64,000 nucleotides of DNA from JBBRHQ01 sp963725315 (GCA_963725315.1 CAVRYA010000009.1:248001-312000); one strand, 5' to 3'; positions 8,758 through 18,042 are shown, counted from the stretch's first letter. Notes: generated from the sequence alone by a model not told the origin. Program-made: numbers and translations.

Positions 8758-9615
8758 CTAGCCCTTGGCGCAGTAGGCGTAAGCCGTCAGGGCGCCGGCG
8801 CCCACGCTGTTGCCGTTGCGTGCGCTCGCCTCGAAGGTGCGAGCATCGGTGCGCTTCAGCTCATGCAGAAGCACGAAGGCGTCGCTGTGGGTCACGTCGG
8901 CGCTGTAGCCGCCGAATGCGAGGCGCTCGCCGCGGGCGCAGCTGGCCTTCACCCTAGCCTTGCCCGGGGCTGCGACAGTCACCGTCTCCTTGGCGGTCGT
9001 CGTCCTCGGCGCGTGCCGGGAGCAGTACGCGATCGCCGTCAACGGCGCGGTGCCGGCGAAGTTAAAGGCGCCTACCCGCCAGCCGCGCTTCCCGGTGCGG
9101 CGCAGCTCACTCAGGTACGCGTCATTGGACTGGCCGGGAGCTGCGCCCTGGCCATATTCGAATCCACCGAACGCGAGCCTTTCCCCTTTGCGGCAGTGAG
9201 CGACGACCGTGACGGGCGATGCATTGGGCCCCTGTGCGGGGATCCTCACGGTGCGCTCACGGGCCTTGATCCCCCTCAGTTGCCCGCAGTAGGCGATCGA
9301 GGTCAGAACCGACTTCTCGTCGCCGTCGTAATTGACGGCGCCCGCTCGCCAACCACGTTCTCCGCCGAGTTCCAGACGCGTAGTGCTCACGTCTGCCGCA
9401 TCGAGTGGCACCTTGAAGCCGCCGAGCACGACCCGCGTTCCCTTCGGGCAGCGCGCCGTCGCCGTCGCGGTTCCGCCCGGGCCTGTGTCTGTCGGCACGG
9501 TCACCGATTTCGTCCGCTCGATCAGCCGGCCGGCCGCCTGCAATGCGAGCAACCCTCCGACCGCGACAATCGCGATCGCCATCACGATCACCGCAAGCTC
9601 CCTTCGGTGTGCCAT
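8758..9615 (-). CDS. Secreted/anchored protein with three internal repeats (unknown function)
   Basis: A 285-residue protein with one N-terminal membrane segment (about residues 8-30), probably an uncleaved anchor. The rest is three copies of a module of about 80 residues, each with a Cys-x-x-Gly start and a G-F/Y motif (CPKGTRVVLGGF, CRKGERLAFGGF, CARGERLAFGGY), an LG/LRR-R-W-R-GA strand, and a closing AYC. Each repeat thus brings two cysteines that could form a disulfide outside the cell. I do not recognise the family. It is the last real gene before the odd 9.6-11.2 kb region. Confidence 0.8.
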   Translation of the reverse strand: MAHRRELAVIVMAIAIVAVGGLLALQAAGRLIERTKSVTVPTDTGPGGTATATARCPKGTRVVLGGFKVPLDAADVSTTRLELGGERGWRAGAVNYDGDEKSVLTSIAYCGQLRGIKARERTVRIPAQGPNASPVTVVAHCRKGERLAFGGFEYGQGAAPGQSNDAYLSELRRTGKRGWRVGAFNFAGTAPLTAIAYCSRHAPRTTTAKETVTVAAPGKARVKASCARGERLAFGGYSADVTHSDAFVLLHELKRTDARTFEASARNGNSVGAGALTAYAYCAKG

Positions 9616-9959
9616 GCGGCTCCTCCCTACGGGTATCGCAGGAGTCTATTCGCCCGTTCGTCGGGGCTTGGGCACGGTCGTCCGCCGCAAGGGTCTAGCG
9701 CGGACCAGCCCCTCGCGACATCTTCGGAGGGAATCAGCTGCGCCTGAGTCGGGCGCCCTGGCCGTGGCCCGGTCTTTTGCGATCGCGAAGCCGTGGATCG
9801 AGGTACCTCCGATCACCAGCCACGTCGGGGCCCGCTGGAATCGAGCAAGGTGCTCGCAGACAGCGAGGGTGGCGCCAGGACCTGGCGGCGACGATGGTGA
9901 TGCGCAGCGCCTCACACGCAGCCCAGCTCACTACCATCGGGATGATGCCCGAGACGTGA
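9616..9959. other. Gene-free stretch, host-like composition
   Basis: GC-rich and CpG-rich like the rest of the window. Short open frames exist on both strands but none shows a family motif, a good start or a ribosome binding site. I see no supported gene. Confidence 0.5.
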
Positions 9960-9986
9960 ATGGGCGCGGCTGGTTTCGAACCAGCG
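9960..9986 (-). repeat. Duplicate of the tRNA-Val 3' end (possible attachment-site scar)
   Basis: These 27 bases are identical to 11183-11209, the T-arm and 3' acceptor strand of the tRNA-Val gene, in the same orientation. A 3'-end copy 1.2 kb downstream of an intact tRNA is the usual footprint of an element integrated at that tRNA. No integrase is visible between the copies. A collapsed or chimeric assembly through the repeat is the alternative. Confidence 0.6.
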
Positions 9987-10169
9987 GCTCCTCTCACACT
10001 GTGAAGCAAGGCCAGTCACAGGGGTCAAGGAGGGCACAAACAGCAGCCAAGCAGAAGTGTGGAGACAGGTGATCAGCCTGAGCCCACCCCAGCAAAGCAA
10101 TGCAGCCGAGGCAGTGAGACTCACACAGTGTGCAGACAACGTGGAGTCTGGTTGCAGTTGAGGCCATCT
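9987..10169. other. CpG-depleted block 1
   Basis: I count two CpG dinucleotides in these 183 bases, in a window where CpG is among the commonest dinucleotides. CA and TG are frequent (CACACAGTGTG, CAGGTGATCAGCCTG). The block starts right at the edge of the tRNA 3' duplicate. No gene is supported. The texture is that of methylated vertebrate DNA, so contamination or a chimeric join is likely. Confidence 0.55.
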
Positions 10170-10300
10170 CGCACTGGGCGCAGCCGTCGAGCGCCGCTGC
10201 TGGTTGGCTTTCAAGTCCACGATAAGTAATAATCCCGGAAGGGCTCACCACTGTCCGAGACGCGACCGCGATGGGGCTCCCGTGATCAGGCCACCCCTCG
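10170..10300. other. CpG-rich spacer between the two CpG-poor blocks
   Basis: About 130 bases with frequent CpG (for example GCGCAGCCGTCGAGCGCCGC and GACGCGACCGCGA), though with a short AT-rich patch at 10220-10232. No gene or RNA is recognised. It breaks the foreign-looking sequence into two pieces. Confidence 0.4.
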
Positions 10301-10536
10301 GCTCCTAATCAGACAGGGAATGCATGAAGTAGTGGTAAGCACAGTCCCACCGCCCAGGTTGAGGAGCCCCTTCTGTCTCAGCAGTCAGACATGGCTCCTT
10401 CATTCACAAACCGGGAGCAGGGTCACCACCGTGCTTTTCCCTCTGCAACCTGGCCCAGTGGTCACACTGGCACTGTGTTGGGTGCATTGTAAAATCTCAG
10501 GGGACGCATGGCATTGCAATCCAGGAAGGTGGATGG
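10301..10536. other. CpG-depleted block 2
   Basis: Four CpG in 236 bases and clearly lower GC than the flanks, with stretches such as GTAAAATCTCAGG and CATTGCAATCCAGG. No gene is supported; the short open frames lack start signals and family motifs. Composition returns to host type near 10537. Confidence 0.55.
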
Positions 10537-11182
10537 CGCCACCCTAAAGCCGCCGGCCTCGCCTTCGTCCCGAAGGGCCAACGGGCGACTAAGCTCGCTT
10601 GATTCTCCCCGTCGCGGGGATGGTGGAGCTACAGTGCGACGCGTTGCCGGAGACGCTGGCGGTGCAGGCGCTTCGACAGTAGGCGAGCACGGTCATCCTC
10701 AGCGCCTTGGCGGCGACGGTGCCGATGCCATGCGGTTGAACCTGATCCGCTCGGGCGGTCGATAGTTGTTTCCTGTGCACGGCCCGCCCCCCGCTGTCCG
10801 ATCTTGCGCGACTCGAAGACTTCCAGGGAGGAAACACCTCCCGGTCGTCACAAACGCCCCACCGGTCGCCCGCGTCCCTCGCGGGCAGTCTTGCAACGGC
10901 CGAGCTCTTGCAACACCTGTGAGAAGGCGACGGTCTTCCTCGCCGTCGTGGCCGATGCGGCGCCGGGCGCGACAAGCGAAACCGCCGACAGAACGCCCAA
11001 CCCGACCCAGACCCTGAACGACGAACATCTACCCCCAGCTTTCCGCCCGCGTTGCGGGAACCGGGCAAATCTATCATCGCTGTCCCCCTCGGCTCCCGCC
11101 TCGAACGTGGTGTTCGGAGAACGTTCGGCACGGCGGGTTGGGTGAGCGGCTCGGCGAGCGTTGGCGGTTGGCTCTTACGGCG
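10537..11182. other. Gene-free stretch between foreign-looking DNA and tRNA-Val
   Basis: CpG-rich again. Open frames are present on both strands but show no family motif, and I found no integrase, transposase or toxin motif. If an element did integrate at the tRNA, this part could be its decayed body. Confidence 0.4.
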
Positions 11183-11183
11183 A

Positions 11184-11255
11184 TGGGCGCGGCTGGTTTC
11201 GAACCAGCGACCTCTCGCGTGTGAAGCGAGCGCTCTCCCGCTGAGCTACGCGCCC
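11184..11255 (-). tRNA. tRNA-Val (CAC)
   Basis: A complete 72-nt cloverleaf on the minus strand: acceptor GGGCGCG/CGCGCCC with discriminator A, D-arm GCTC/GAGC, anticodon stem CTCGC/GCGAG around loop TTCACAC (anticodon CAC, valine), and T-arm GCTGG/CCAGC around TTCGAAA. CCA is not encoded. The last 26 bases are duplicated at 9961-9986. Confidence 0.96.
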
Positions 11256-11325
11256 GGGATCGTGATCATAGGCCGGGATCGCGCTCGCGGGCCGGGCGTG
11301 GCATCTGTCCGCGGGGCTAACTTGC

Positions 11326-11826
11326 GTGGACATGGGTCACGAATGGGTGCTCTGGGTCCTGCTGGCGGGGAGTGCCCTCCACGTGGTCGAGGAGCATGCC
11401 CTCGGCTGGCAGGGCTGGGCCGCGCAGGCACTTGGCCCGCGGATCGGCGTGGCGCCGACCTGGACCGACTTCTGGGCGACCAACGGGCTGCTGATCGTCT
11501 TCGGCGTCTCCGCTGCGGCGGTCGGTTGGAGGGCGCCCGCCTTTGCGCTCGCCTTCCCGGCCCTGGCGCTGATCAACGCCGCCTTCTTCCACTTCCTGCC
11601 GAGCGTCCAGGCGCGACGCCCCAACCCAGGCTGCTTCACCGCTCTGCTCGTCTACCTGCCGATCGGCGTCTGGGCCTACGCGGCGGCCTCCGCCGACGGG
11701 GTGCTCAGCGTTGGCACCCTCCTTCTCAGCATCCTGATCGGCGCGGTGGCCATGGCCTCGGCGATCGTGATGCTGGCGATCCAGCCGCGCTTCGCGTATC
11801 CGGACGCAGGGCGGACGCCGGAATGA
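11326..11826 (+). CDS. HXXEE domain membrane protein
   Basis: A 166-residue protein with about five hydrophobic segments. It carries the HVVEEHALGW motif near the N-terminus (the H-x-x-E-E that names the family), a W-x-x-TNG segment and an N-x-x-FFHFL motif, in the usual order. The start is GTG 11326 or ATG 11332; neither has a strong ribosome binding site. The family's biochemical role is not known; the conserved His and Glu in membrane helices suggest metal or haem binding, but that is speculation. Confidence 0.8.
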   Translation: MDMGHEWVLWVLLAGSALHVVEEHALGWQGWAAQALGPRIGVAPTWTDFWATNGLLIVFGVSAAAVGWRAPAFALAFPALALINAAFFHFLPSVQARRPNPGCFTALLVYLPIGVWAYAAASADGVLSVGTLLLSILIGAVAMASAIVMLAIQPRFAYPDAGRTPE

Positions 11827-11856
11827 TCTCCGCGACGGCGCCGAACTGAGGCCTAC

Positions 11857-12128
11857 GTGCTCTATCGCGAGCTCGACTGCTTCGAGCAGCTCGCCGCGCT
11901 CGAGCGGTCTGGGGCCTTCGACTTCGAGTTGATCAGATTGCTGGTGGGGCGCACCCTGATCGATCGCTGGGAGATGTGGAGCCCGGCGCTCCGCCACGGC
12001 CGACGGCGAGGGCGTCTACCCCGCTCTATCGCGATCTTGCCGCGCGCATGCGGGGTGCCCTCGAGGGGCGAGGCGACTCGCCGGGCGTCCTGTCTTCGGG
12101 CCGCCTTTCGCGTCGGCGGACGAAGTAG
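11857..12128 (+). pseudogene. Small hypothetical gene broken by indels
   Basis: Three reading frames each hold part of what looks like one small protein: LYRELDCFEQLAALERSGAF with FELIRLLVGRTLIDRWEMW in frame 1, DGEGVYP in frame 2, and LYRDLAARMRG with a TAG at 12126 in frame 3. The first part resembles short DUF4760-like proteins with a conserved FELIRLLVG-type helix. As written it cannot give a full product. Two extra or missing bases near 11990-12025 would restore it. It ends eight bases from the convergent potassium transporter. Confidence 0.4.
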
Positions 12129-12135
12129 GCCCCAT

Positions 12136-14115
12136 CTAGAACTCGATCGGGGAGGCGATCGTGACCGTACGGTCGAGCGGCAGGCGGAAATAGTCGACCG
12201 GGCTGGCGGAATTCCGCGCCATCGCCGTGAACAGCCGCTTGCGCCAGCGAGCCATGTTGCGAGCGGAGGTCGGTTCGATCTCGGCGTGCGAGATGAAGTA
12301 GACGGCATCGTCGACGTCGATCTGCGCCTCGAGGCCGAGCTCCGCCGCCAAGCGCAGGAAGCCGGGGACGTCGGGGGTGTCCTGAAAGCCGATTCGCGCG
12401 GTCAGGTGAGAGATGCCGTCGTCCTCGTAGCCGAGCGAATCCACCTCCAGCCGCTCTTTCTCCGCGACGTGGGGCTCCCTGGTCGACTGGATCGAGATGA
12501 TCACCACGGTTTCGTGCAGGGTGTGGCTGTGCCGAAGGGACGCCCGCAGAGCCAGGGGTGTCGTCTCCCTCCGGGCATTGAGATAGACGGCGGTGCCGGG
12601 CACGCGGACAGCGGGCGGGTCCATCGCGCGAACTTCCGCCACGAAGTCCTTCAGCGGTCCCTCCTTCTCGACCCGGACAGCGCGCACTGCCTCGGCGCCA
12701 CGCTTCCAGGTGTTGAGGATCAGGAAGACGATCAACCCGATGGAGAGCGGGAACCAGGCGCCGTGCCCGATCTTGGGGACGTTGGCGCCGAGAAATGCGA
12801 GGTCGACGGTTCCGAACACCAGGGCGCCGGCCGCCACCATCCAGGTCGGCTTTCGCCACAGGGCCCGGACGACGACGAGGAAGAGAATGGTGTCGACCGT
12901 GATCGTGCCGGTGACGGCAATGCCGTAGGCCGAAGCCAGCTTGGTGGACGAGCCGAAGCCCAGCACCAGGCCGATCACGGCGATGAACAGAACCCAGTTG
13001 ATCGCGGGGGCATAGACCTGGCCGATCTCGCGGGCCGAGGTGTGTCGGATCGAGAGCCGCGGCAGGAAGCCGAGCTGGACGGCCTGGCGGGTCACCGAGA
13101 AAGCTCCCGATATGACGGCCTGCGAGGCGATCACGGTGGCGACGGTCGCCAGCACCACCATCGGGATGCGCAACCAGTGCGGGATCAGCAGGAAGAACGG
13201 GTTGTCGATCGCGCTGGGGCTGTCGAGGATCAGCGAGCCCTGTCCCATGTAGTTGAGCGTCAGCGCCGGGAAGACGACGAAAAACCAGGCGCGGCTGATC
13301 GGCGGGCGCCCGAAGTGACCCATGTCCGCGTAGAGCGCCTCGGCGCCGGTGATCGTCAGCACGATCGCCGAGAGCGAGACGAAGGCGATTCCCGGATGGG
13401 CGCTGAAGAACTCGACGCCGTATTGCGGCGAGAGCGCCTTGACGATCGCGGGGTGCGCGAGCACCCGTCCGAGGCCCGCGGCCGCGATCGCCGCGAACCA
13501 GACCAGCATCACCGGCCCGAAGACTCCGCCGATGGCCTGGGTGCCGAAGCGCTGGATCGCGAACAGCCCCGTGAGCACGGCGATCGTCACCGGAATGACG
13601 ATCGAGCTCAGACCGGGCGTCGCGACCTTGACTCCTTCGACCGCTGAGAGGACCGAGATCGCCGGCGTGATCATGCCGTCGCCGTAGAAGAGCGCGACCC
13701 CGAACATTCCCAGGGCGATCAGCAGCGCCTTGGCGCGGGGACGCCGAAACGAGAGCCCCTCGAGCAGTGCGGTGAGGGCCATGATCCCGCCCTCGCCGTC
13801 GTTGTCGGCCCGCATGATCAGCCCCACGAACTCGATCGAGACGATCAGCGTGACCGACCAGAAGACGAGCGAGATCACGCCGTAGACGTCGACTTCGGTC
13901 GGCTTCACGGCGTGGTGATCGGCCGAGAACACCGTCTGAAGCGCGTACAGCGGACTGGTGCCGATGTCGCCGAAGACGACCCCGAGCGCGCCCAGCGCGA
14001 GCAGGGCGACGCCGGCCCGGCGACGGCCGCCGGCCTCCGGTGAGCCGCCCCCCTTCCGGCGCGGCTCATCGGCGGTCGTGAACGGCTGGTCTCCTGAGGT
14101 GTCGGTGCCGGCCAT
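12136..14115 (-). CDS. kup: KUP/HAK/KT family potassium transporter
   Basis: A 659-residue protein covering the full family length. After a 35-residue cytoplasmic lead it has the KUP signature LGALGVVFGDIGTSPLYAL in the first helix, then about twelve membrane segments with ADNDGEGGIMAL and FYGDGMITPAISVLSAVEG, both strongly conserved in K+ uptake proteins. A cytoplasmic tail of about 180 residues follows. It imports K+ with protons. The start at 14115 is seven bases after the sulfatase stop (14123) on the same strand, so the two are probably co-transcribed. No frame breaks are seen. Confidence 0.96.
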   Translation of the reverse strand: MAGTDTSGDQPFTTADEPRRKGGGSPEAGGRRRAGVALLALGALGVVFGDIGTSPLYALQTVFSADHHAVKPTEVDVYGVISLVFWSVTLIVSIEFVGLIMRADNDGEGGIMALTALLEGLSFRRPRAKALLIALGMFGVALFYGDGMITPAISVLSAVEGVKVATPGLSSIVIPVTIAVLTGLFAIQRFGTQAIGGVFGPVMLVWFAAIAAAGLGRVLAHPAIVKALSPQYGVEFFSAHPGIAFVSLSAIVLTITGAEALYADMGHFGRPPISRAWFFVVFPALTLNYMGQGSLILDSPSAIDNPFFLLIPHWLRIPMVVLATVATVIASQAVISGAFSVTRQAVQLGFLPRLSIRHTSAREIGQVYAPAINWVLFIAVIGLVLGFGSSTKLASAYGIAVTGTITVDTILFLVVVRALWRKPTWMVAAGALVFGTVDLAFLGANVPKIGHGAWFPLSIGLIVFLILNTWKRGAEAVRAVRVEKEGPLKDFVAEVRAMDPPAVRVPGTAVYLNARRETTPLALRASLRHSHTLHETVVIISIQSTREPHVAEKERLEVDSLGYEDDGISHLTARIGFQDTPDVPGFLRLAAELGLEAQIDVDDAVYFISHAEIEPTSARNMARWRKRLFTAMARNSASPVDYFRLPLDRTVTIASPIEF

Positions 14116-14122
14116 CTGGCCG

Positions 14123-15776
14123 CTATCGGCTCGGCTGCGGGAGCGGTCCGGATTCGCGCTTGCAGCCGGCGCCGTCGCAGTGCTTCAGCCGGGTGAGCAG
14201 CCGCCGCAAGAACGCCTCGACACGGGCGTAGCGGCGCTCGCCGATCTCGTTCCTGAGCTCGCCCGGGTCCCGGGAGAGGTCGTAGAGCTCCCGCTCGCCC
14301 GAGCCGTACTCGACGTAGGAATAGGGGCCGAGGCGCACACCGCGGAAGGCGAGATGGGGCGGGTTGACGGGAACCGCGCCGCGCCGTTTGGGCGCCGAGG
14401 AGACCGGGTCGAGGAACGACTCGAGCAGGATCGGGCGCCGCGATCGCCGCGAGGTGTCGCGCCAGTAGGGCTCCAGCGAGCGGCCGTCGAGCGAGCGGTC
14501 GGCGCTGACCCCGGCGAGCCGCAGGATGGTCGGGGTGATGTCGACGTTCGCCGCGAGCTCGGAGGACTTCGAGCCCGGCCTTATCCCCGGGCCCCTGACC
14601 AGCAACGGCAGGTGGAGCGTCGGCTCGTAGGGAAGGAACTTGCCGCGCTCGATCCGGTGCTCGCCGGTGAAGAAGCCGTTGTCGGTGGTGAAGAGGACGT
14701 AGGTGTTGGCCAGGCGGCCGCTGCGCCGCAGGGCGCCGATCAGCCGGCCGACTCCGTCGTCGACGGCGCGCATCGCCTCGATGCTCTTGCGGTACTCGGT
14801 CCTGATCCGGCGCACCGAGGTCTGATCGAAGCGGGACAGCTTGCGGATCCACCCGGGCTTGTCGGAGACGTCGGCCTCGTCGAAGCCGAGTGGCTTCGGC
14901 AGCGGCGTGTCCAGGGCCGAGTCGTAGTGGCGGGTCGCCGGCTCGGGCCCGATCGGGGGCCTCGGATCCCCGTGGGGGGCGGTGTAGTCGAGCTGCAGGT
15001 AGAAGGGGCGGCTTGCCGGCGCCCGCTTTATCTGGGTGACCGCGCGGCGGGTCAGCGAATCGGTCAGGAAGTTGCAGGTCAGCCCGGGGACCGGCCACGC
15101 GCGGCAGCGGCGGTCGTCCTCACCGACGCCGAGGCCGTATTCGGGGTCCCCGAAGGGTCCCTCGATACGGCCGTTGACGTTCAGGTGGTAGCCGTAGAAG
15201 TAGGCGGACTCGCCGGCCGGTGTGAGGGTCTGCCAGCTGTCCCAGCCCGGCGGAATGGTCGTCTCCGGGACCCCGTGCGAGCCGTAGTTGTTGAGGAACT
15301 TGCCGAGGTGGATCGTGCGGTAGCCCGAGCGCTGCAGCCAGGTGGCGATGTTGTGCCGGTAGTTGGGACCGCGCTGGAAGGCGGAGAAGCCGCCGGTTGG
15401 CGGAAGGTTGCCGAGCACGCGCGTGTTGTGTGCGTAGCGGCCGGTGAGAAGCGAGGCGCGCGAGGGACAGCAGAGCGGGTAGGAGACGTAGTAGCGGCGG
15501 AACTCGATCCCTCGGCGGCGGATCTGATCGATCGTGTGGGGCATCGTCCGCGCCGTCCGCCCCATCGGCGTCAGCCAGGTCGAGTCCAGCTCCTGGGCGG
15601 TCTGGTCGTCGGTTTGGATGACGAGGAAGCTCGGCCTCCCGCCCCCGGCGGCTCGCGCCTCAGGGCCGGCGCCAGGCGCTCACCGCGACCCCCGCGGCGA
15701 GCAGCGCCAGGAAGGCAACGACGGCCGCCGCCCGCTGCCCCGCCCTGCCGGGCGCGCCGATGGAGTCGATCGGCAT
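14123..15776 (-). CDS. Secreted sulfatase, signal peptide out of frame by one base
   Basis: The main frame gives an alkaline phosphatase-superfamily sulfatase: VIQTDDQT (metal-binding Asp pair), the catalytic CCPSRASLLTGRY (C-x-P-S-R, the Cys converted to formylglycine), HLGKFLNNYG, and the late metal site TDNGFFTGEHR. It has no ATG before 15565, which would remove the Asp pair. One frame away, ATG 15776 starts MPIDSIGAPG followed by an Ala/Leu-rich helix, a good signal peptide, and reaches TGA at CGGCCCTGA. Dropping one C there (about 15662) joins it to RPEARAAGGGRPSF and the sulfatase. A one-base insertion is therefore likely. Substrate unknown; a formylglycine-generating enzyme is not in view. 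Confidence 0.85.
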
Positions 15777-15920
15777 GTCGCAACGTTGGCAGATGCCGCG
15801 GTCCCGACCTCGGGCCGGGTGGGCCTCGGGCGCTAGACGATCGATCCCTCATTGCCGGCACCCCCGGCTGACAGCGCCGCGGGCACGTCAATCCGGAATC
15901 AACCGTCTAGGATCCCGGGT

Positions 15921-16192
15921 GGACCGTGCTAGGCGGGGAATCAGCGGTGCCCTGTAACCCGCAATCCGCTCTAGCGGGGCCGACTACCGTCCTGAGGTGC
16001 TGGCCTTCGGGGTCAGTGCGCCGAGGGAGGCGTTGACGGCCAGGTCCTGCGCGACGTAGGCACGTGAATCAGGTCAGGTCCGGAAGGAAGCAGCCTTAAG
16101 CGGGAGCCGCGGGTGCCGCAGGCAAGCCTGGCCCGAGCCGAGCTCGACGGCCACGCTCGGGGACTTCGTATCGAGGGACGGGTGCACGGTCC
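15921..16192 (+). ncRNA. ffs: Signal recognition particle RNA, large Gram-positive type
   Basis: The S domain is unmistakable: GTCAGGTCCGGAAGGAAGCAGC at 16073-16094 is the SRP54 (Ffh) binding hairpin. Upstream lies an Alu domain closely matching the Bacillus scRNA, with CCGTGCTAGG, AGCGGTGCCCTGTA and CCGCAATCCGCTCTAGC. The ends pair as GGACCGTGC (15921-15929) with GCACGGTCC (16184-16192), giving 272 nt. Inner helices GGCCAGG/CCTGGCC (16038, 16127) and CCTGCG/CGCAGG also form. The RNA scaffolds Ffh for co-translational targeting to the membrane. Confidence 0.95.
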
Positions 16193-16233
16193 GCTTTGCT
16201 CTCTGCGTGGTGTCCCACTCCGCGGCGGTTGGC

Positions 16234-18027
16234 TCAGGGATCGCGCAGGCCGGGATCGAGGATCAACAGCTCGTCGCCCGGCCCGAGCCGCGCGTCCTCC
16301 CGGGGGGCGATGGTGACGGTTCCGTCCTCCCCCCTGACGGCGAAGGGCACGACCCCCCGGGCGAGCCCCGAGGCATAGATCTCGCCGAAGCTCGTTCCGG
16401 CGGCGGCGCCGAGCGGTTCGGTCTCGATCCGCACGCCTCCACCGAACAGCCCTTCGAGCGCAGCTGCGGCCCGGGTGTCGAGGACGCTGAAGGCGATCGC
16501 GGTGGCGATCGCGTCGAGGGTCGAGACGGCGCTGAGCCGGCGGTCATGAGGGAGCCGGCGGACCGAGTCGGGCAGGAACATCTCCGCTACCACAGGCGTC
16601 CGCGGCCCTGCCAGTCGCAGCACGTGCAGGGCCGAGAGGGTGGCCTCGGCGTCGGAGACGCGAAGGTCGTAGCTGGTGGGGCTGGGGGTGACCAGGACGA
16701 CGTCGGCCTCCGCCGCTCGCAGGCCCCGCTCCAGCTCAGCCGGGTCGGTCGGGCGGGTCTCCTGGAAATCGATCGAGACCCCGTCGTAGTCATCGGCGGG
16801 CAAATAGACGCGTTGTGCCTGGCGGGTCGCGAGCACGGTGACGGCGACCTCCTCGCGGCCGGCCGAGCTGAACTCCTCCATCAGCGCCGGCGCGTTTATC
16901 CCGCAGCCGACCATCGCGATCCTGATCGTCTCGCCGCGCCCTCGACCGCCTTTGGCTTCGGGCAGGTGCCGGGCGGTCTGGTCGCGGCCGGTGCCGATCA
17001 CTATGACCCGGTCCTCCCGGCCGACTGTCTCCTCGGGATCCGGCGCGTAGTGGGGATCGTCTCCCTTGATCAGGCCGATCGGGATCCCATCCTCGATCTG
17101 CTTCGACAGGTCCCCGAACCGAGCGCCGGCGAGGCCGTTCGGCGTGATCGCGCGAACCGCGGACTCCCCGCCTCGGCCCGGCAGCACCGGCGCCAGCTCT
17201 GGCCGGACGATCGCCAGCCGCAGGACCGCCGCGACGACGCGGTCCCCGACCACCGCGTCCCACTCGTGGGGCAGCATCTCCCAGGCCGCATCGACGTTCC
17301 GACCGCGGCGGAACAGCAGGCTGACGTTCGGGTTCCGGCCCGGCGCCCGCTCCGCCAGGAAGGCTCTCAGCGCGAGGGCAGTCTGCAGCACCTCGACATC
17401 GGCGCTGTCGGCCGGGGTCGGGCCGCCGGTCGTCGGGAAGACGATGATCTTGCCAGCGGTCTCGACCGAGGCCAGCTCGAATCCCGACGCCGCAGCGGTG
17501 TCGCCGATCACCATCTCCACCCGCATTGGCCCGGCCTGCGAGCGCAACGCTTCCAGGAGCTCCTCGCGCGAGTCGCGGGCGCTCTCGGGGGCGAGCAGGA
17601 CGAGCTTCGCCGGCAGGGTTTCGGGCCGCCCCACCCGCACCAGCGTCGAGGGGGTTTCCGGCGCAAGGTCGATGCCGCCGATCGCGACCAAGTGGTCCTC
17701 CGCGCGCACCGGCACCTCGTAGCGGGCGAGACGCTCGATCGAGCGGCCCAGGGTCTCGGCGATCACCGTGAACAGCAGCCCGACCAGCAGCACCAGCCCG
17801 GCGATCACCTGCAGCAGCCCGATCACTCGCTGCGGGGCGCCCTCGTCGTCCTGCAGGCTGGAGGGGTCGAGGACGTGCTCGGTCGCCGACCAGAGCGAGT
17901 CGCCGAAGGTGTTGAACTCGTCGAAGCCGTAGTGCAGGAGGGCTGCGGAGGCCAGCAGCACTGCCCCCACCGCAACCAGCAGCAGTGCCAGCCGCCCCCG
18001 GTTCGTGCGCAGCGCTCGCCTCAGCAT
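16234..18027 (-). CDS. CASTOR/POLLUX-like ion channel with RCK/TrkA-N-type domains
   Basis: A 597-residue protein. Two N-terminal membrane segments (about 13-33 and 70-90) flank the pore-like FNTFGDSLWSATEHVL. The long cytoplasmic part has nucleotide-binding Rossmann features (HLVAIGG, IRIAMVGCGINAPALM) and ends in a TrkA-C-like GDELLILDPG. This matches bacterial relatives of plant CASTOR/POLLUX and of MthK-like channels, which gate cation flow in response to Ca2+ or nucleotide. It lies 15 bases after the glycosyltransferase on the same strand. The ion is not decided by the sequence. Confidence 0.85.
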   Translation of the reverse strand: MLRRALRTNRGRLALLLVAVGAVLLASAALLHYGFDEFNTFGDSLWSATEHVLDPSSLQDDEGAPQRVIGLLQVIAGLVLLVGLLFTVIAETLGRSIERLARYEVPVRAEDHLVAIGGIDLAPETPSTLVRVGRPETLPAKLVLLAPESARDSREELLEALRSQAGPMRVEMVIGDTAAASGFELASVETAGKIIVFPTTGGPTPADSADVEVLQTALALRAFLAERAPGRNPNVSLLFRRGRNVDAAWEMLPHEWDAVVGDRVVAAVLRLAIVRPELAPVLPGRGGESAVRAITPNGLAGARFGDLSKQIEDGIPIGLIKGDDPHYAPDPEETVGREDRVIVIGTGRDQTARHLPEAKGGRGRGETIRIAMVGCGINAPALMEEFSSAGREEVAVTVLATRQAQRVYLPADDYDGVSIDFQETRPTDPAELERGLRAAEADVVLVTPSPTSYDLRVSDAEATLSALHVLRLAGPRTPVVAEMFLPDSVRRLPHDRRLSAVSTLDAIATAIAFSVLDTRAAAALEGLFGGGVRIETEPLGAAAGTSFGEIYASGLARGVVPFAVRGEDGTVTIAPREDARLGPGDELLILDPGLRDP

Positions 18028-18042
18028 CGCCGGGTCGAGAGC

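Noticed and set aside
9960..10020. A second complete tRNA-Val gene
   Set aside because: Only the T-arm and 3' acceptor strand are present; the anticodon, D-arm and 5' acceptor parts are not.
9646..11131. Possible integrase, transposase or toxin genes in the gene-free region
   Set aside because: All open frames were read on both strands; none shows a tyrosine recombinase, DDE or toxin motif, and none has a good start.
16790..18042. Glycosyltransferase frame running on to 16790 through the channel gene
   Set aside because: The translation there is not protein-like and the channel is a clear gene in another frame.
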